A DNA stretch of 64,000 bases from NCBI GenBank assembly GCA_947473125.1, contig CANJDH010000004.1, forward strand, positions 1 to 64,000, in the 5' to 3' direction. The first letter of the stretch is position 1. Each line of letters starts with the position of its first letter. Positions 17,101 to 25,140 of this stretch are shown one piece after another. A model generated the notes under the pieces. It ran no database searches. It worked only from the letters and a program-made list of their open reading frames with translations, and was not told the origin of the DNA. This DNA is from Burkholderiales bacterium. Its GTDB lineage: Bacteria > Pseudomonadota > Gammaproteobacteria > Burkholderiales > JAEUOS01. The translations under genes were made by a program, and so were the position numbers.

Positions 17101-18243
17101 ATGCCCGTCATCACCTGCATCGAAGATCTGCGCCAACTGCACAAGAAGAATGCCCCGAAGGCGTTCTACGACTATGTTGACGCCGGCAGCTACACCGAGA
17201 GTACCTACAACGCCAACAGCAGCGACCTGCATGCCCTGCGCCTGCGCCAGCGTGTCGCCGTGAACGTCGAGCATCGCTCGACGGAAGGCACCATGCTCGG
17301 GCAAAAGGTGACCATGCCCACCGCATTGGCCCCGGTCGGCCTGACCGGCATGCAATGGGCCGACGGCGAAATCCTCGCCGCGCGCGCCGCCGAGAAGTTC
17401 GGCGTGCCATTCACCCTCTCGACCATGAGCATCAACTCGATTGAAGACGTGGCCGAGGCCACCACCACGCCGTTCTGGTTTCAGCTTTACGTGATGCGCG
17501 ACCGCGACTTCATCACGCGCCTGATCCATCGTGCCAAAGCCGCCAAGTGTTCGGCGCTGGTGCTGACGCTCGACCTGCAGATCATCGGTCAGCGCCACAA
17601 AGACCTCAAAAACGGCATGACGGTGCCGCCCAAGATCATGCTCTCGAACGTGGTCGACATGATGACCAAGCCGGCCTGGGGCCTGCGCATGCTCGGTGCC
17701 AAGCGCAAGGTGTTCGGCAACATCATGGGCCATGTGAAGGGGGCGGAGGGCATCGTCTCGCTTTCCAAGTGGACTGCCAGCCAGTTCGACCCGACCTTGA
17801 GCTGGAAAGATGTCGAGTGGGTCAAGAAAGAGTTTGGCGGCAAGCTGATCCTGAAAGGGATTCAGGATGTCGAAGACGCCAAGCTTGCCGTGCAATCCGG
17901 TGCCGACGCAATCGTGGTTTCCAACCACGGTGGCCGCCAGCTCGACGGCGCCCTGTCGTCGATCAAGGCTTTGCCGCCGATCGTCGATGCCGTTGGCGAC
18001 AAGATCGAAGTATGGATGGACGGCGGCATTCGCAGCGGTCAGGATTTGTTGAAAGCCCTCGCGCACGGCGCCAAGGGCACCATGATCGGCCGCGCCTTCA
18101 ACTTTGGCCTGGGCGCCATGGGCGAGGCCGGCGTCACCACAGCGCTGGAAATCATCCAGAAAGAGTTCGATACCAGCATGGCCCTGTGCGGCCTGCACAA
18201 CCCGCGGGAGATCACGCGCGACGTGATTCTCAACCCCTATTGA
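17101..18243 (+). CDS. FMN-dependent alpha-hydroxy-acid dehydrogenase (LldD/glycolate-oxidase family)
   Basis: A 380-residue TIM-barrel flavoenzyme that oxidises an L-2-hydroxy acid to the 2-oxo acid. It shows the N-terminal APKAFYDYVDAGSYTEST segment, the substrate/FMN residues in FQLYVMRDR, the catalytic His block SNHGGRQLDGA and the phosphate-binding DGGIRSGQDLLKALAHGA. Length and end (HNPREITRDVILNPY) match the family. L-lactate dehydrogenase is the usual annotation, but glycolate, mandelate and other hydroxy acids are possible. A stem-loop terminator follows. Confidence 0.9.
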   Translation: MPVITCIEDLRQLHKKNAPKAFYDYVDAGSYTESTYNANSSDLHALRLRQRVAVNVEHRSTEGTMLGQKVTMPTALAPVGLTGMQWADGEILAARAAEKFGVPFTLSTMSINSIEDVAEATTTPFWFQLYVMRDRDFITRLIHRAKAAKCSALVLTLDLQIIGQRHKDLKNGMTVPPKIMLSNVVDMMTKPAWGLRMLGAKRKVFGNIMGHVKGAEGIVSLSKWTASQFDPTLSWKDVEWVKKEFGGKLILKGIQDVEDAKLAVQSGADAIVVSNHGGRQLDGALSSIKALPPIVDAVGDKIEVWMDGGIRSGQDLLKALAHGAKGTMIGRAFNFGLGAMGEAGVTTALEIIQKEFDTSMALCGLHNPREITRDVILNPY

Positions 18244-18268
18244 GCGTCATTTTTTAAGGAACGCCCCT

Positions 18269-18296
18269 GAAACCCGCCCCTGTAGCGGGTTTTGGC
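18269..18296 (+). terminator. Stem-loop terminator made of a dispersed palindrome
   Basis: AAACCCGC pairs perfectly with GCGGGTTT over a 7-base loop (stem 18270-18292), followed by TGGCTTT. It lies 26 bp after the FMN oxidase stop and is oriented as an intrinsic terminator. The sequence GAAACCCGC...AGCGGGTTTTGGC also fits the dispersed palindrome family. About 25 bases on, GAGCGGCTGTGGGAGCGGG may be a further degenerate copy. Confidence 0.65.
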
Positions 18297-18361
18297 TTTA
18301 TAAGGCCCGAGAGCGGCTGTGGGAGCGGGTCCTGGCGGGGCAGCATCCCGATTTTCACCTT

Positions 18362-18988
18362 TCAGGGCAAGCCGTTGCGCCCGTGCGCACGATAGGCCGG
18401 CCGCTCGGTGAGCAGATCGTAATACGCCGCCAGTGCCGGATAGTCAGGTCGCTCCAGATCCTTGAGCGAAAACCAGCGATTGACCACCAGTCCCACGGGG
18501 ATATCGGCCAGGCAAAACGTCGCGCCCAGCACATAGGGGCCGCCCGCCTGCAGGCTGTCGTTGAGCAACTTCATCTGGTCGGTGAGATCCTTGCGGCCCT
18601 GGGCCACAAACCACGGGTTGTTCCAGGGCGGCTCCTGCAACTGGCCGCCGAGGAAAGCGCCGCGCATTGAGTGCGTCACATCGTAAGCGACCCAATCCAT
18701 CCACGCCTCGATGTGCTGGCGCCGCTGCAGATCGGCCGGAAAAAGTGCAGTCGCGGCGTGTTTCGCAGCCAGATAGCGCACGATCGCGTGCGACTCACGC
18801 ATGACGAAGCCGTCGTCGATGACACACGGCACCTGGCCGGTGGGATTGAGTTTGAGAAACTCCGGGGTATTGGTAGGCCGGAAGCCGCGCCCGTAATCCT
18901 CGCGCTTGAACGGCAGGCCGATTTCGTCACATAGCCACAGTACCTTGCGTACGTTGAATGAATTGGCGCGTCCGAGAATGTGGAGCAT
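18362..18988 (-). CDS. Glutathione S-transferase family protein
   Basis: A 208-residue GST of usual length. Start ATG 18988 (MLHILGRANSFNVRKVLWL) gives the standard thioredoxin-fold N-terminus; N-S-F-N-V-R-K is the active-site loop, then LNPTGQVPCVIDDG and M-R-E-S-H-A-I-V-R-Y. The C-terminal helical domain contains FCLADIPVGLVVNRWF. It is the last gene of the minus-strand run starting with the GntR regulator, 136 bp behind the enoyl-CoA hydratase, so it may be a separate or attenuated member of that operon. Confidence 0.88.
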   Translation of the reverse strand: MLHILGRANSFNVRKVLWLCDEIGLPFKREDYGRGFRPTNTPEFLKLNPTGQVPCVIDDGFVMRESHAIVRYLAAKHAATALFPADLQRRQHIEAWMDWVAYDVTHSMRGAFLGGQLQEPPWNNPWFVAQGRKDLTDQMKLLNDSLQAGGPYVLGATFCLADIPVGLVVNRWFSLKDLERPDYPALAAYYDLLTERPAYRAHGRNGLP

Positions 18989-19030
18989 GGGGTGTCCTGG
19001 GTGTCGAGGTTGAGTGGGGTCGCGCTGTGG

Positions 19031-19052
19031 CAAAAAGCGGGCAAAAAGCGGG
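19031..19052 (+). repeat. Direct tandem repeat of 11 bp
   Basis: CAAAAAGCGGG occurs twice head to tail in the 136-bp gap between the GST and enoyl-CoA hydratase genes. Read on the minus strand it gives two CCCGCTTTTTG blocks. No function is evident. Confidence 0.8.
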
Positions 19053-19124
19053 CGGCGGGCCAGGCAGGGGGTGGCGCGACGCGGCGGGCGACGTGTTGGC
19101 TTGCCTCAGCGGCCTCGGGCGAGG

Positions 19125-19934
19125 CTAGCGCCCGTGAAAGCGCGGCGCGCGCTTTTCGGCGAACGCACGCTCGGCTTCCTTGTGATCTTCGGTGAACCAG
19201 AGCCGACCCAATGCGGTGCGCGAATTGTGGCGGCGCTCGGCTTTCGATAGATCGCTGTCAGCCTCCCGAATGGCGGCTTTGGTGGCGCCAAGCGAGAGCG
19301 GCGCACCCTCGGCAAAGGTGGCGGCCAGTTCCAGCGCGCGTCCAAGCGCCTTGCCGTCAGCCACCACTTCGTCCACCAGACGCAATTCGCGCGCCTCGGC
19401 AGCGCCCACGCGTGTCCCGGCGTAGAGCAATTTCGCGGCTGCCGCACGCCCCACCAGACGCACCAGCCGCTCGATGCCATCCCAGCCCGGGATGATCCCC
19501 AGGCGTGCTTGCGGAAAGCCGATTTGCACGGCCGTCTCGGCAATCCGCAGGTCACACGCCAGCGCTAGCTCGGCGCCGCCGCCGATCGTGAAACCGTTGA
19601 GCGCCGCGATCACCGGGCAGGGCAGCGCTTCGATGGCATCGCACACATCGCGCATCAGATTGAACACGCGGTCAAGCTCGGCTGCGTCAGCAAGCTGGGC
19701 GTAGGCCTTGACGTCGCCGCCAGTGCAAAAGAAGCGCGGGCCGGCACCGGTGATGATGAGCGTGCGCAGCCCGGGGTCGGCGGCGCAGGCACGCAGTTGC
19801 TCGCCGAGCGCGCGGGCGACGTCACCGCTGATGGCATTGCCCGCCTCCGGCCGGTTGAGGCGCAAGACCAGCGCGCTGCCATGTGGCTCAGCCAGGACCA
19901 GCGGGCCAACCGGGTGTGGGTTTGAACCTGTCAC
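19125..19934 (-). CDS. Enoyl-CoA hydratase/isomerase (crotonase) family protein
   Basis: A 269-residue crotonase-fold protein. A GTG at 19934, 7 bases after the Bug stop, is the best start; the frame upstream overlaps the Bug gene without similarity. The oxyanion-hole segments are FCTGGDVKAYA and NGFTIGGGAELALACDL. The first catalytic Glu is kept (GGAELA), but where rat enoyl-CoA hydratase has its second Glu (PEILLG) this protein has FPQARLG, so Gln. It may therefore be an isomerase, hydrolase or other crotonase chemistry. Fifth downstream gene of the GntR-led operon. Confidence 0.85.
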   Translation of the reverse strand: MTGSNPHPVGPLVLAEPHGSALVLRLNRPEAGNAISGDVARALGEQLRACAADPGLRTLIITGAGPRFFCTGGDVKAYAQLADAAELDRVFNLMRDVCDAIEALPCPVIAALNGFTIGGGAELALACDLRIAETAVQIGFPQARLGIIPGWDGIERLVRLVGRAAAAKLLYAGTRVGAAEARELRLVDEVVADGKALGRALELAATFAEGAPLSLGATKAAIREADSDLSKAERRHNSRTALGRLWFTEDHKEAERAFAEKRAPRFHGR

Positions 19935-19941
19935 CGGCAAC

Positions 19942-20910
19942 TCACTCAGCCTTGATGCCGAAGTCCTTGACGATCTTGGTATAGCGCTTGATATCCTCGG
20001 CCACGAGCGCATCGAGCTGCTCAGGCGAGCCACCGATGATGCGCCCCGCCTGCGATTCGATGCGTTCCTTCACCTGCGGCGACTTGAGCGCTTCAAGCGT
20101 GGCTTCATGCAGTATTCTGATGATCGGGACAGGGGTTGCCTTGGGCACGAACATGGCAATCCAGGTATCCATGTCATAGCCGGGGAAGCCGCTCTCGGCA
20201 ATGGTTGGTACATTGGGCATCAGCGGTGAGCGCTCGGGCGAGGTCACCGCAATCGCCTTGAGTTTGCCGCTGCGAATATGCGGCATCAAACCGGCCGTGG
20301 TGGAAAGAATGTAAGGAACCTGGCCGCCGATCACATCGATGATCCCAGGACCGGCACCGCGATACGGTACGTGCGTGAACTTGACGCCAGCCAGGGATTC
20401 CAGATAGGCCGCAGCCAGATGGCCCGGCGAGCCAACTCCGCCATTGGCAACAAGGCGCTTCTTGTTGCTGTCCGCAGCTTCAAGCTTGAGGAACTGCTGC
20501 AGCGTATTGGCCTCGGCACTTGGGTGCGCCGCCAGGGTTTGCCCGAGGGAGCCAATCAGAGTCACGCCGCGCAGGTCGCGCTCGGTGTCATAGGGCAGTT
20601 TGGGGTAAAGCGCCTGATTGATTGCGTGGGTATTGACGTTAAAACTCACGGTGTATCCGTCCGGAGCGGATTTGGCCACCGCTTCCGTGGCGACAATCCC
20701 GCCGGCGCTGGGGCGGTTCTCGACCAGCACTGACTGCTTGAGGATTTCACCCATGCGCGTATTGAGGGAACGCGCAATCGCATCGGTGCCGCCGCCTGCG
20801 GCAAACCCGATCACCAGCTTGACCGGCCCTTTGGCCGGGTATTCCTGGGCCCCTGCAACTGATGCTGCCAAAGCGCTCAGCACAGCCAGGAATTTCGTCA
20901 GTGTTCGCAT
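19942..20910 (-). CDS. Bug/TctC-family periplasmic solute receptor
   Basis: A 322-residue Bug receptor with a signal peptide (FLAVLSALAASVAGAQ) and an AAGGAG ribosome binding site 8 bases before ATG 20910. Hallmarks: LVIGFAAGGGTDAIARSL, PSAGGIVATEAVAKSAPDGYT, THVPYRGAGPGIIDVIGGQV, NVPTIAESGFPGYD. It is encoded inside the GntR-led operon between VOC and enoyl-CoA hydratase genes, which makes it the probable sensor or uptake receptor for the compound that this operon degrades. Ligand unknown. Confidence 0.93.
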   Translation of the reverse strand: MRTLTKFLAVLSALAASVAGAQEYPAKGPVKLVIGFAAGGGTDAIARSLNTRMGEILKQSVLVENRPSAGGIVATEAVAKSAPDGYTVSFNVNTHAINQALYPKLPYDTERDLRGVTLIGSLGQTLAAHPSAEANTLQQFLKLEAADSNKKRLVANGGVGSPGHLAAAYLESLAGVKFTHVPYRGAGPGIIDVIGGQVPYILSTTAGLMPHIRSGKLKAIAVTSPERSPLMPNVPTIAESGFPGYDMDTWIAMFVPKATPVPIIRILHEATLEALKSPQVKERIESQAGRIIGGSPEQLDALVAEDIKRYTKIVKDFGIKAE

Positions 20911-20962
20911 CAAGGTGTCTCCTTGTTGGATGAAATATGTTTTGAGTATTCGAACAGCATGC

Positions 20963-21913
20963 TCAGTCAGTCTGCCGCGTCCCGTAGCCGCCATCCACCT
21001 GCGGTTCGACAAAATGCATCAGCAAGCCGCCGCCAAAATTGGCCGGATGGACAAATCCGATCTTCGAACCACGCCCGCCGGGGCGGCCAACGACGTCGAT
21101 CATGCGCCACCCGTCAGCAGCCAGTTTGGGCAGCAGCGCATCAATGTTGCGTGTGGCGAAGGCCACGTGGGCCAGACCCGGCCCGCGTCGCGCGACGAAC
21201 TTGGCAATCGCGCTCTGGTCGCCTTTGGTGTTGCCTTCCTGTTCGCCCAATTGGTCTTTGGGTTTCATGCGCGGGTCATAGTCCATCAACAATTCGAGCT
21301 CGCAATCGCCGATGGTAATGAAGACATCACGCAAGCCGCCCAGAATCTGCGGTGGCCGCGCGTGATAGACGGCACCGTACTTGTCCGAGATGAAACTCTC
21401 CGTGACGTTGCGGATTTCGATATCGGTTTGCGTGCTCTGAATCGGGCAACCCAGATTATTGGTAAACACACGCACGGTACCATCGTTGTCGTTGGTGGCA
21501 ATGCCGAGGTGGTCGATCTTGTAGGCGGCACCCGCATTGGCCGGGATCGGCAGCGGCTCGATAAATCGGGTGCGAATTCCCACGGTGGCCGCTGGATCAA
21601 TCACGACAAAGCGCTTGCCGTCAGGGCCTGCGCCCGCACTGGTGACAGGCAAGGAGTGCCGCGCAGCACAGGCGGCCGGCTCGGTCGCACCCAAAGCCAT
21701 GTGGTGTACGCCCGGATAGCGCGGCTCCTCCAGATAAGCATCCTCCGCATCAAACACCGCCAGGCCAGCCTGGCCAATACCAAAGAAGGGGATCGTGCGT
21801 CCTTGCACCACGATGTCCGCACGCGGCAACCCAAGCGATTCGCCCAGGAAGCGGCACACCGGTTCGACTTCACGCGCCGCCAGGGCCAGATAGTTGAGGG
21901 CATAGCCGGCCAT
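20963..21913 (-). CDS. Two-module VOC (glyoxalase/dioxygenase-fold) protein, copy 1
   Basis: A 316-residue protein of the vicinal-oxygen-chelate superfamily with two halves. Residues 1 to about 120 begin with ALNYLALAAREVEPVCRFLG; residues about 130 to 300 begin with KIDHLGIATNDNDGTVRVF and include GPGLAHVAFATRNIDALLPKL. The second half resembles methylmalonyl-CoA epimerase-type VOC domains, with His in IDHLG and LAHVA, and Glu residues in GDCELELL. ATG 21913 has GAGGA 9 bases upstream and lies 2 bp after the stop of the next VOC gene; a TTG two codons earlier is an alternative. Paralogous to the neighbour at 21916-22854. Reaction unknown. Confidence 0.82.
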   Translation of the reverse strand: MAGYALNYLALAAREVEPVCRFLGESLGLPRADIVVQGRTIPFFGIGQAGLAVFDAEDAYLEEPRYPGVHHMALGATEPAACAARHSLPVTSAGAGPDGKRFVVIDPAATVGIRTRFIEPLPIPANAGAAYKIDHLGIATNDNDGTVRVFTNNLGCPIQSTQTDIEIRNVTESFISDKYGAVYHARPPQILGGLRDVFITIGDCELELLMDYDPRMKPKDQLGEQEGNTKGDQSAIAKFVARRGPGLAHVAFATRNIDALLPKLAADGWRMIDVVGRPGGRGSKIGFVHPANFGGGLLMHFVEPQVDGGYGTRQTD

Positions 21914-21915
21914 GG

Positions 21916-22854
21916 TCAAATTTCCTCGCGCTGAACAAAGTGCACCAGCACGCCGCCCAGGGAAGCCGGGTGCAAGAAACCGATACGGGCACGGCGTGAA
22001 CCAGGCCGCCCCACAGTGTCGATCAACCGATAGCCGGCCTTGCCGAGACGTCCGAGCGTAGCGTCAATATCTGGCGTCTTGAGCGCCAGATGGTGCAATC
22101 CTGCGCCGCGCGCAGCAATGTGGCGCGCAATCGCACTGCGGTCGGCCCGTGTATCGCCGGCGGCGTCGTGCCGCGCCGCATCCGCCCCCACATCGGTGGT
22201 CAGATCCTGCAAAAACTCCAGTTCGCAGTCCCCTACGGTGATGAAGGTGACGCGCATGCTGCCCACCAGCCGTGAGGGCCGGGTGTGAAAGATGTACTGA
22301 TGGGTATCGGAAGTGAAATTCTCGGAGATGGTTTCCACTTCGCTATCAGTCTGCTGGCTTTCATAGACACAACCAAGCTTGTCGATGAAGGTCGCTCGGG
22401 CCGCCTTGTTGTCGGACGAAGCCACGCCGATGTGGTCGATTCGTTCGACCATGTCCGAGCGCCCGGGCGCCAGCCCCAATGGCTCGGTGAAACGCACCCG
22501 CACACCACTGGTCGCCTCCGGCGCCAGGCTGATTTGCCCCTTCCCATCGAGACCCTTCGACAACGGTCCGGTAACGGGGACGCCCGTACTGCGTGCAGCA
22601 GCCTCGGGGTCCGTAGCGCAAAGACCAAGATGATGTACACCCTTCCTGGGATTGGGCCCCAGAAACGGATCGGCCATGCCAAACAGCGCCAGCGCCGTTG
22701 CGCCCACACCGATCATCGGGACGTTGGAATTGCCGCACCGGACATCGCGACGCGGCAAACCAAGATTGGTTTCAAGCCGGGCGGCGGTGACCTCGGGTTC
22801 ATCGACCACCAATGCCAGATAGGCAAGGTCGATGGCTTTTGCCTGCGCACGCAT
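21916..22854 (-). CDS. Two-module VOC (glyoxalase/dioxygenase-fold) protein, copy 2
   Basis: A 312-residue paralogue of the following gene. It has the same architecture, with IDLAYLALVVDEPEVTAARL at the start, ERIDHIGVASSDNKAARATF in the middle, FITVGDCELEFLQDL, GAGLHHLALKTPDIDATLGRL and a C-terminal RIGFLHPASLGGVLVHFVQ. The shared phrases FITVGDCELE and GFLHPASLGG / GFVHPANFGG show a tandem duplication. ATG 22854 is 5 bases after the CoA-transferase stop and has GGGAG upstream. A heterodimer of the two proteins or sequential reactions on one CoA intermediate are possible, both inference. Confidence 0.82.
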   Translation of the reverse strand: MRAQAKAIDLAYLALVVDEPEVTAARLETNLGLPRRDVRCGNSNVPMIGVGATALALFGMADPFLGPNPRKGVHHLGLCATDPEAAARSTGVPVTGPLSKGLDGKGQISLAPEATSGVRVRFTEPLGLAPGRSDMVERIDHIGVASSDNKAARATFIDKLGCVYESQQTDSEVETISENFTSDTHQYIFHTRPSRLVGSMRVTFITVGDCELEFLQDLTTDVGADAARHDAAGDTRADRSAIARHIAARGAGLHHLALKTPDIDATLGRLGKAGYRLIDTVGRPGSRRARIGFLHPASLGGVLVHFVQREEI

Positions 22855-22859
22855 GCGGT

Positions 22860-24074
22860 TCACTCCCCTGAACAAAGAATCGTTTTGGCGGCCGCCAGCG
22901 CATCAATCCGCTCCGGCGCAAAACCGAAATCGGCAAGCACCCTGCGGCTGTCGGCACCCAGCTGCGGGGGCGGCGTACGCACCGAGCGCCCGCCCATGCC
23001 GGCCATGCGGATCGGGCTGGCCACCAGGCGCAAGGGGCCGAGCGTCGGATGCTCGATCGTCTCGACGATACCGGTCTCATTGACATGCTGGTCTTCAAAC
23101 ACCTGGTCGAGCGTGAAGATCGGGCCGGCCGGCAAGCCAAGCTTGACCAGATCAAGCGTCCACTCCATCTTGGCACGCGTGGCGAAGATGGCATTGAGCT
23201 TTTGCTTCAATTCGGCGCGGTTGCGGCTGCGCGCCGCGTTGTCCTTGTAATCCGGGTGCGTAGCCCACTCAGGGTGGCCGACCAGCTTGCACAGCTTGAC
23301 CCACATGTCTTCAGTGGCAGCGGCCATGTTGAAGGGGCCGTCGCTCGCTTCAAACATGCCATAGGGGCAGACAACCGGATGGTCGTTGCCGGCCACACCA
23401 GGGGTATCGCCGAGCGAGAGCTGCCGCTGGCCCTGCACTGTCAGCAAGCTGATCAGACCCGCGAGGAGCGAGGTCTCGACCAGTTGGCCGCGCCCGGTCA
23501 CCGTGCGCTGAATCACCGCAGCCTGCACACCGAGTGCCGCCCACATGCCGGCCACCACATCGCCGATCGGAATCCCGACGCGCACAGGTCCGGTTTCCTT
23601 GTGTCCGGTGAGGCTCATGAGCCCGGACATGCCTTGGGCGATCTGATCCACCCCCGGCCAGCCGCCGTAGGGCCCGGTGGTACCGAAGCCGGTAATCGAG
23701 GCGTAGATCAGGCGCGGGTTACGAGCAGACAGGGTGGCGTAGTCCATCTTCATGTCGTCCATCGCGCCGGGCTTGAAGTTCTCGATGACGATGTCGACCT
23801 GACCGCTAAGCGAGCGAATCAGCTCGAGCCCCGCTTCATCACGGAAATTGACCGCGAGACTGCGCTTGTTGCGATGAATGCTCAGGTAGTAGACGCTGAT
23901 GCCTTCGGCGAATGGCCCCCAGCCGCGCACCATTTCGCCGGCTGGCGTAGGTTCGACCTTGATCACGTCGGCACCCAGATCAGCGAGGATCGTTGCGCAG
24001 AACGGGCCGGCCAGCGCTCTCGACAGGTCGAGGACGCGCAATCCAGCAAGGGGCAAGGCAACAGACTCCGCCAT
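22860..24074 (-). CDS. Family III CoA transferase (CaiB/BaiF)
   Basis: A 404-residue family III CoA transferase, which moves CoA between acids through an aspartyl-CoA thioester. It shows LRVLDLSRALAGPFCATILA, ADVIKVEPTPAGEMVRGWG, IHRNKRSLAVNF, VIENFKPGAMD and the probable catalytic Asp172 in GIPIGDVVAG. It starts 1 base after the GntR stop with AAGGA 5 bases upstream, so it is tightly coupled to the regulator. In this operon it probably activates the imported acid. Confidence 0.9.
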   Translation of the reverse strand: MAESVALPLAGLRVLDLSRALAGPFCATILADLGADVIKVEPTPAGEMVRGWGPFAEGISVYYLSIHRNKRSLAVNFRDEAGLELIRSLSGQVDIVIENFKPGAMDDMKMDYATLSARNPRLIYASITGFGTTGPYGGWPGVDQIAQGMSGLMSLTGHKETGPVRVGIPIGDVVAGMWAALGVQAAVIQRTVTGRGQLVETSLLAGLISLLTVQGQRQLSLGDTPGVAGNDHPVVCPYGMFEASDGPFNMAAATEDMWVKLCKLVGHPEWATHPDYKDNAARSRNRAELKQKLNAIFATRAKMEWTLDLVKLGLPAGPIFTLDQVFEDQHVNETGIVETIEHPTLGPLRLVASPIRMAGMGGRSVRTPPPQLGADSRRVLADFGFAPERIDALAAAKTILCSGE

Positions 24075-24075
24075 A

Positions 24076-24867
24076 TCAATCCTTCATTGTGGGTTGGGAT
24101 TTTCTCGTCGATGTGCGCGTGGGCTGCGCGGCAATGCGGGCGCGGCGGTGACTGGAACTGCCAACGCCACCAGCGGTCAATCCTTTGGCAATCTGGCTTG
24201 TCGTCGGCGGGGAGCTTTGTTCAAAGCGCCGCACCAACTCGTCGACGTGTAGTGCGGCCGCACGCGCCGCTGCTGCCGCCCTGCCGCTCATGACGGCGGC
24301 GAGAATGGTTTCGTGCTCGCGGATCGATTTGGCCGGTGAGCCGGGCAAGTCGACCATCAACAATTGATAACGGCGCAAATTGATGCGGATCCGGTCATAG
24401 AGCTGGCCCATTAGAAGGTTGCCGCATTCGGCCACCATCAAGTCGTGGAACTGCGCGGCAATGCGTGCGTACTCATCATGCCGCCGCCCGCGCACGGCGC
24501 GTTTCATGTCGCTGATCATCGCATCCAACGCGTCAAGCACGGCCGGTGGACGTGACTTGGCTAGCAAGCGCGCCGCCTCGGATTCGAACATGCTGCGTAC
24601 CACAAACAGTTCGCGCAGTTCGCCTTCCGAGCGTGCACTGACGACCGCGCCTCGATTAGGCTGGATCACCACCAGCCCTTCACCGGCGAGCACGCGAAAT
24701 GCTTCGCGCAGGGGCACGCGGCTGACGCCCAGGCGTTTCGCTAGGCCCAGCTCCTCGAGGCGCGCACCGGGCGCCAGCACGCTGCCCACGATCGCATTGC
24801 GCAAGGTGCTGGCAATACGTTCGGGGAGGAGTGTGCCGCCCTCGACTTCAAATCGATCCAGGCTCAT
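24076..24867 (-). CDS. GntR-family (FCD type) transcriptional regulator
   Basis: A 263-residue regulator. The N-terminal winged helix is seen in IASTLRNAIVGSVLAPGARL, LAKRLGVSRVPLREAFRVLAG and GLVVIQPNRGAVVS. The C-terminal all-helical FCD effector domain starts near ELRELFVVRSMFESEAARLL and has the metal-site pattern ending in SIREHETILAAVMSGRAAAA. It heads a seven-gene operon and is divergent from a cupin gene. A perfect inverted repeat lies over the -10 box of its own promoter, so autorepression relieved by an acid or acyl-CoA ligand is likely. The tail after the FCD domain (about 40 residues, Ser/Thr/Arg-rich) is unusual. Confidence 0.92.
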   Translation of the reverse strand: MSLDRFEVEGGTLLPERIASTLRNAIVGSVLAPGARLEELGLAKRLGVSRVPLREAFRVLAGEGLVVIQPNRGAVVSARSEGELRELFVVRSMFESEAARLLAKSRPPAVLDALDAMISDMKRAVRGRRHDEYARIAAQFHDLMVAECGNLLMGQLYDRIRINLRRYQLLMVDLPGSPAKSIREHETILAAVMSGRAAAAARAAALHVDELVRRFEQSSPPTTSQIAKGLTAGGVGSSSHRRARIAAQPTRTSTRKSQPTMKD

Positions 24868-24985
24868 GCGTGCTCGATGTGGGGTTGGCTATGGCGGCTG
24901 TAACGCGGACTGTTCAGTGGCTTTGCCACTGCAACCGAGGTGCAATGGCCAAAAGTGCAAAGGGCAAAGGACAATGACGAACAAG

Positions 24986-25006
24986 ATTGTATAAAGATTA
25001 TACAAT
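24986..25006. promoter_or_regulatory. Perfect 9-3-9 palindrome, probable GntR operator
   Basis: ATTGTATAA and TTATACAAT are perfect inverted arms around AGA, 21 bp in all. FCD-type GntR regulators such as VanR bind short palindromes containing TTGTATACAA-like halves. It covers the minus-strand -10 hexamer TATAAT and lies about 60 bp upstream of the plausible plus-strand transcription start, well placed to control both directions. Confidence 0.8.
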
Positions 25007-25023
25007 TTACCGCAAATGGTCAA
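24997..25023 (-). promoter_or_regulatory. Putative sigma70 promoter of the gntR operon
   Basis: On the minus strand TTGACC (25018-25023) and TATAAT (24997-25002) are 15 bases apart. The -10 is a consensus match and is buried in the palindrome; the spacing is slightly short. Confidence 0.5.
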
Positions 25024-25030
25024 CCCAACG

Positions 25031-25060
25031 TTGACAATGCAAAGTCTCACACGGTAGTAT
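25031..25060 (+). promoter_or_regulatory. Putative sigma70 promoter of the cupin/Bug unit
   Basis: TTGACA (25031-25036) is a consensus -35, followed after 18 bases by TAGTAT (25055-25060). It points to the cupin gene at 25141. A small hairpin, CGGGTT/AACCCG at 25102-25119, lies in the leader. Confidence 0.6.
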
Positions 25061-25140
25061 GCCCCGATGGCCGGACCTGAACTTCAGGACACAACAGACT
25101 TCGGGTTTTGCGTAACCCGTCGCAACGGAGGCGTCCTGGC

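Noticed and set aside
16285..18198. 637-codon minus-strand open frame
   Set aside because: It covers the TauD gene's end, the Bug pseudogene and the FMN oxidase gene in antisense and has no family features.
18310..18350. Pseudomonas-type REP element (GGGAGCGGG)
   Set aside because: Only part of the pattern is present without its inverted half; it is better treated as a degenerate copy of the local palindrome family.
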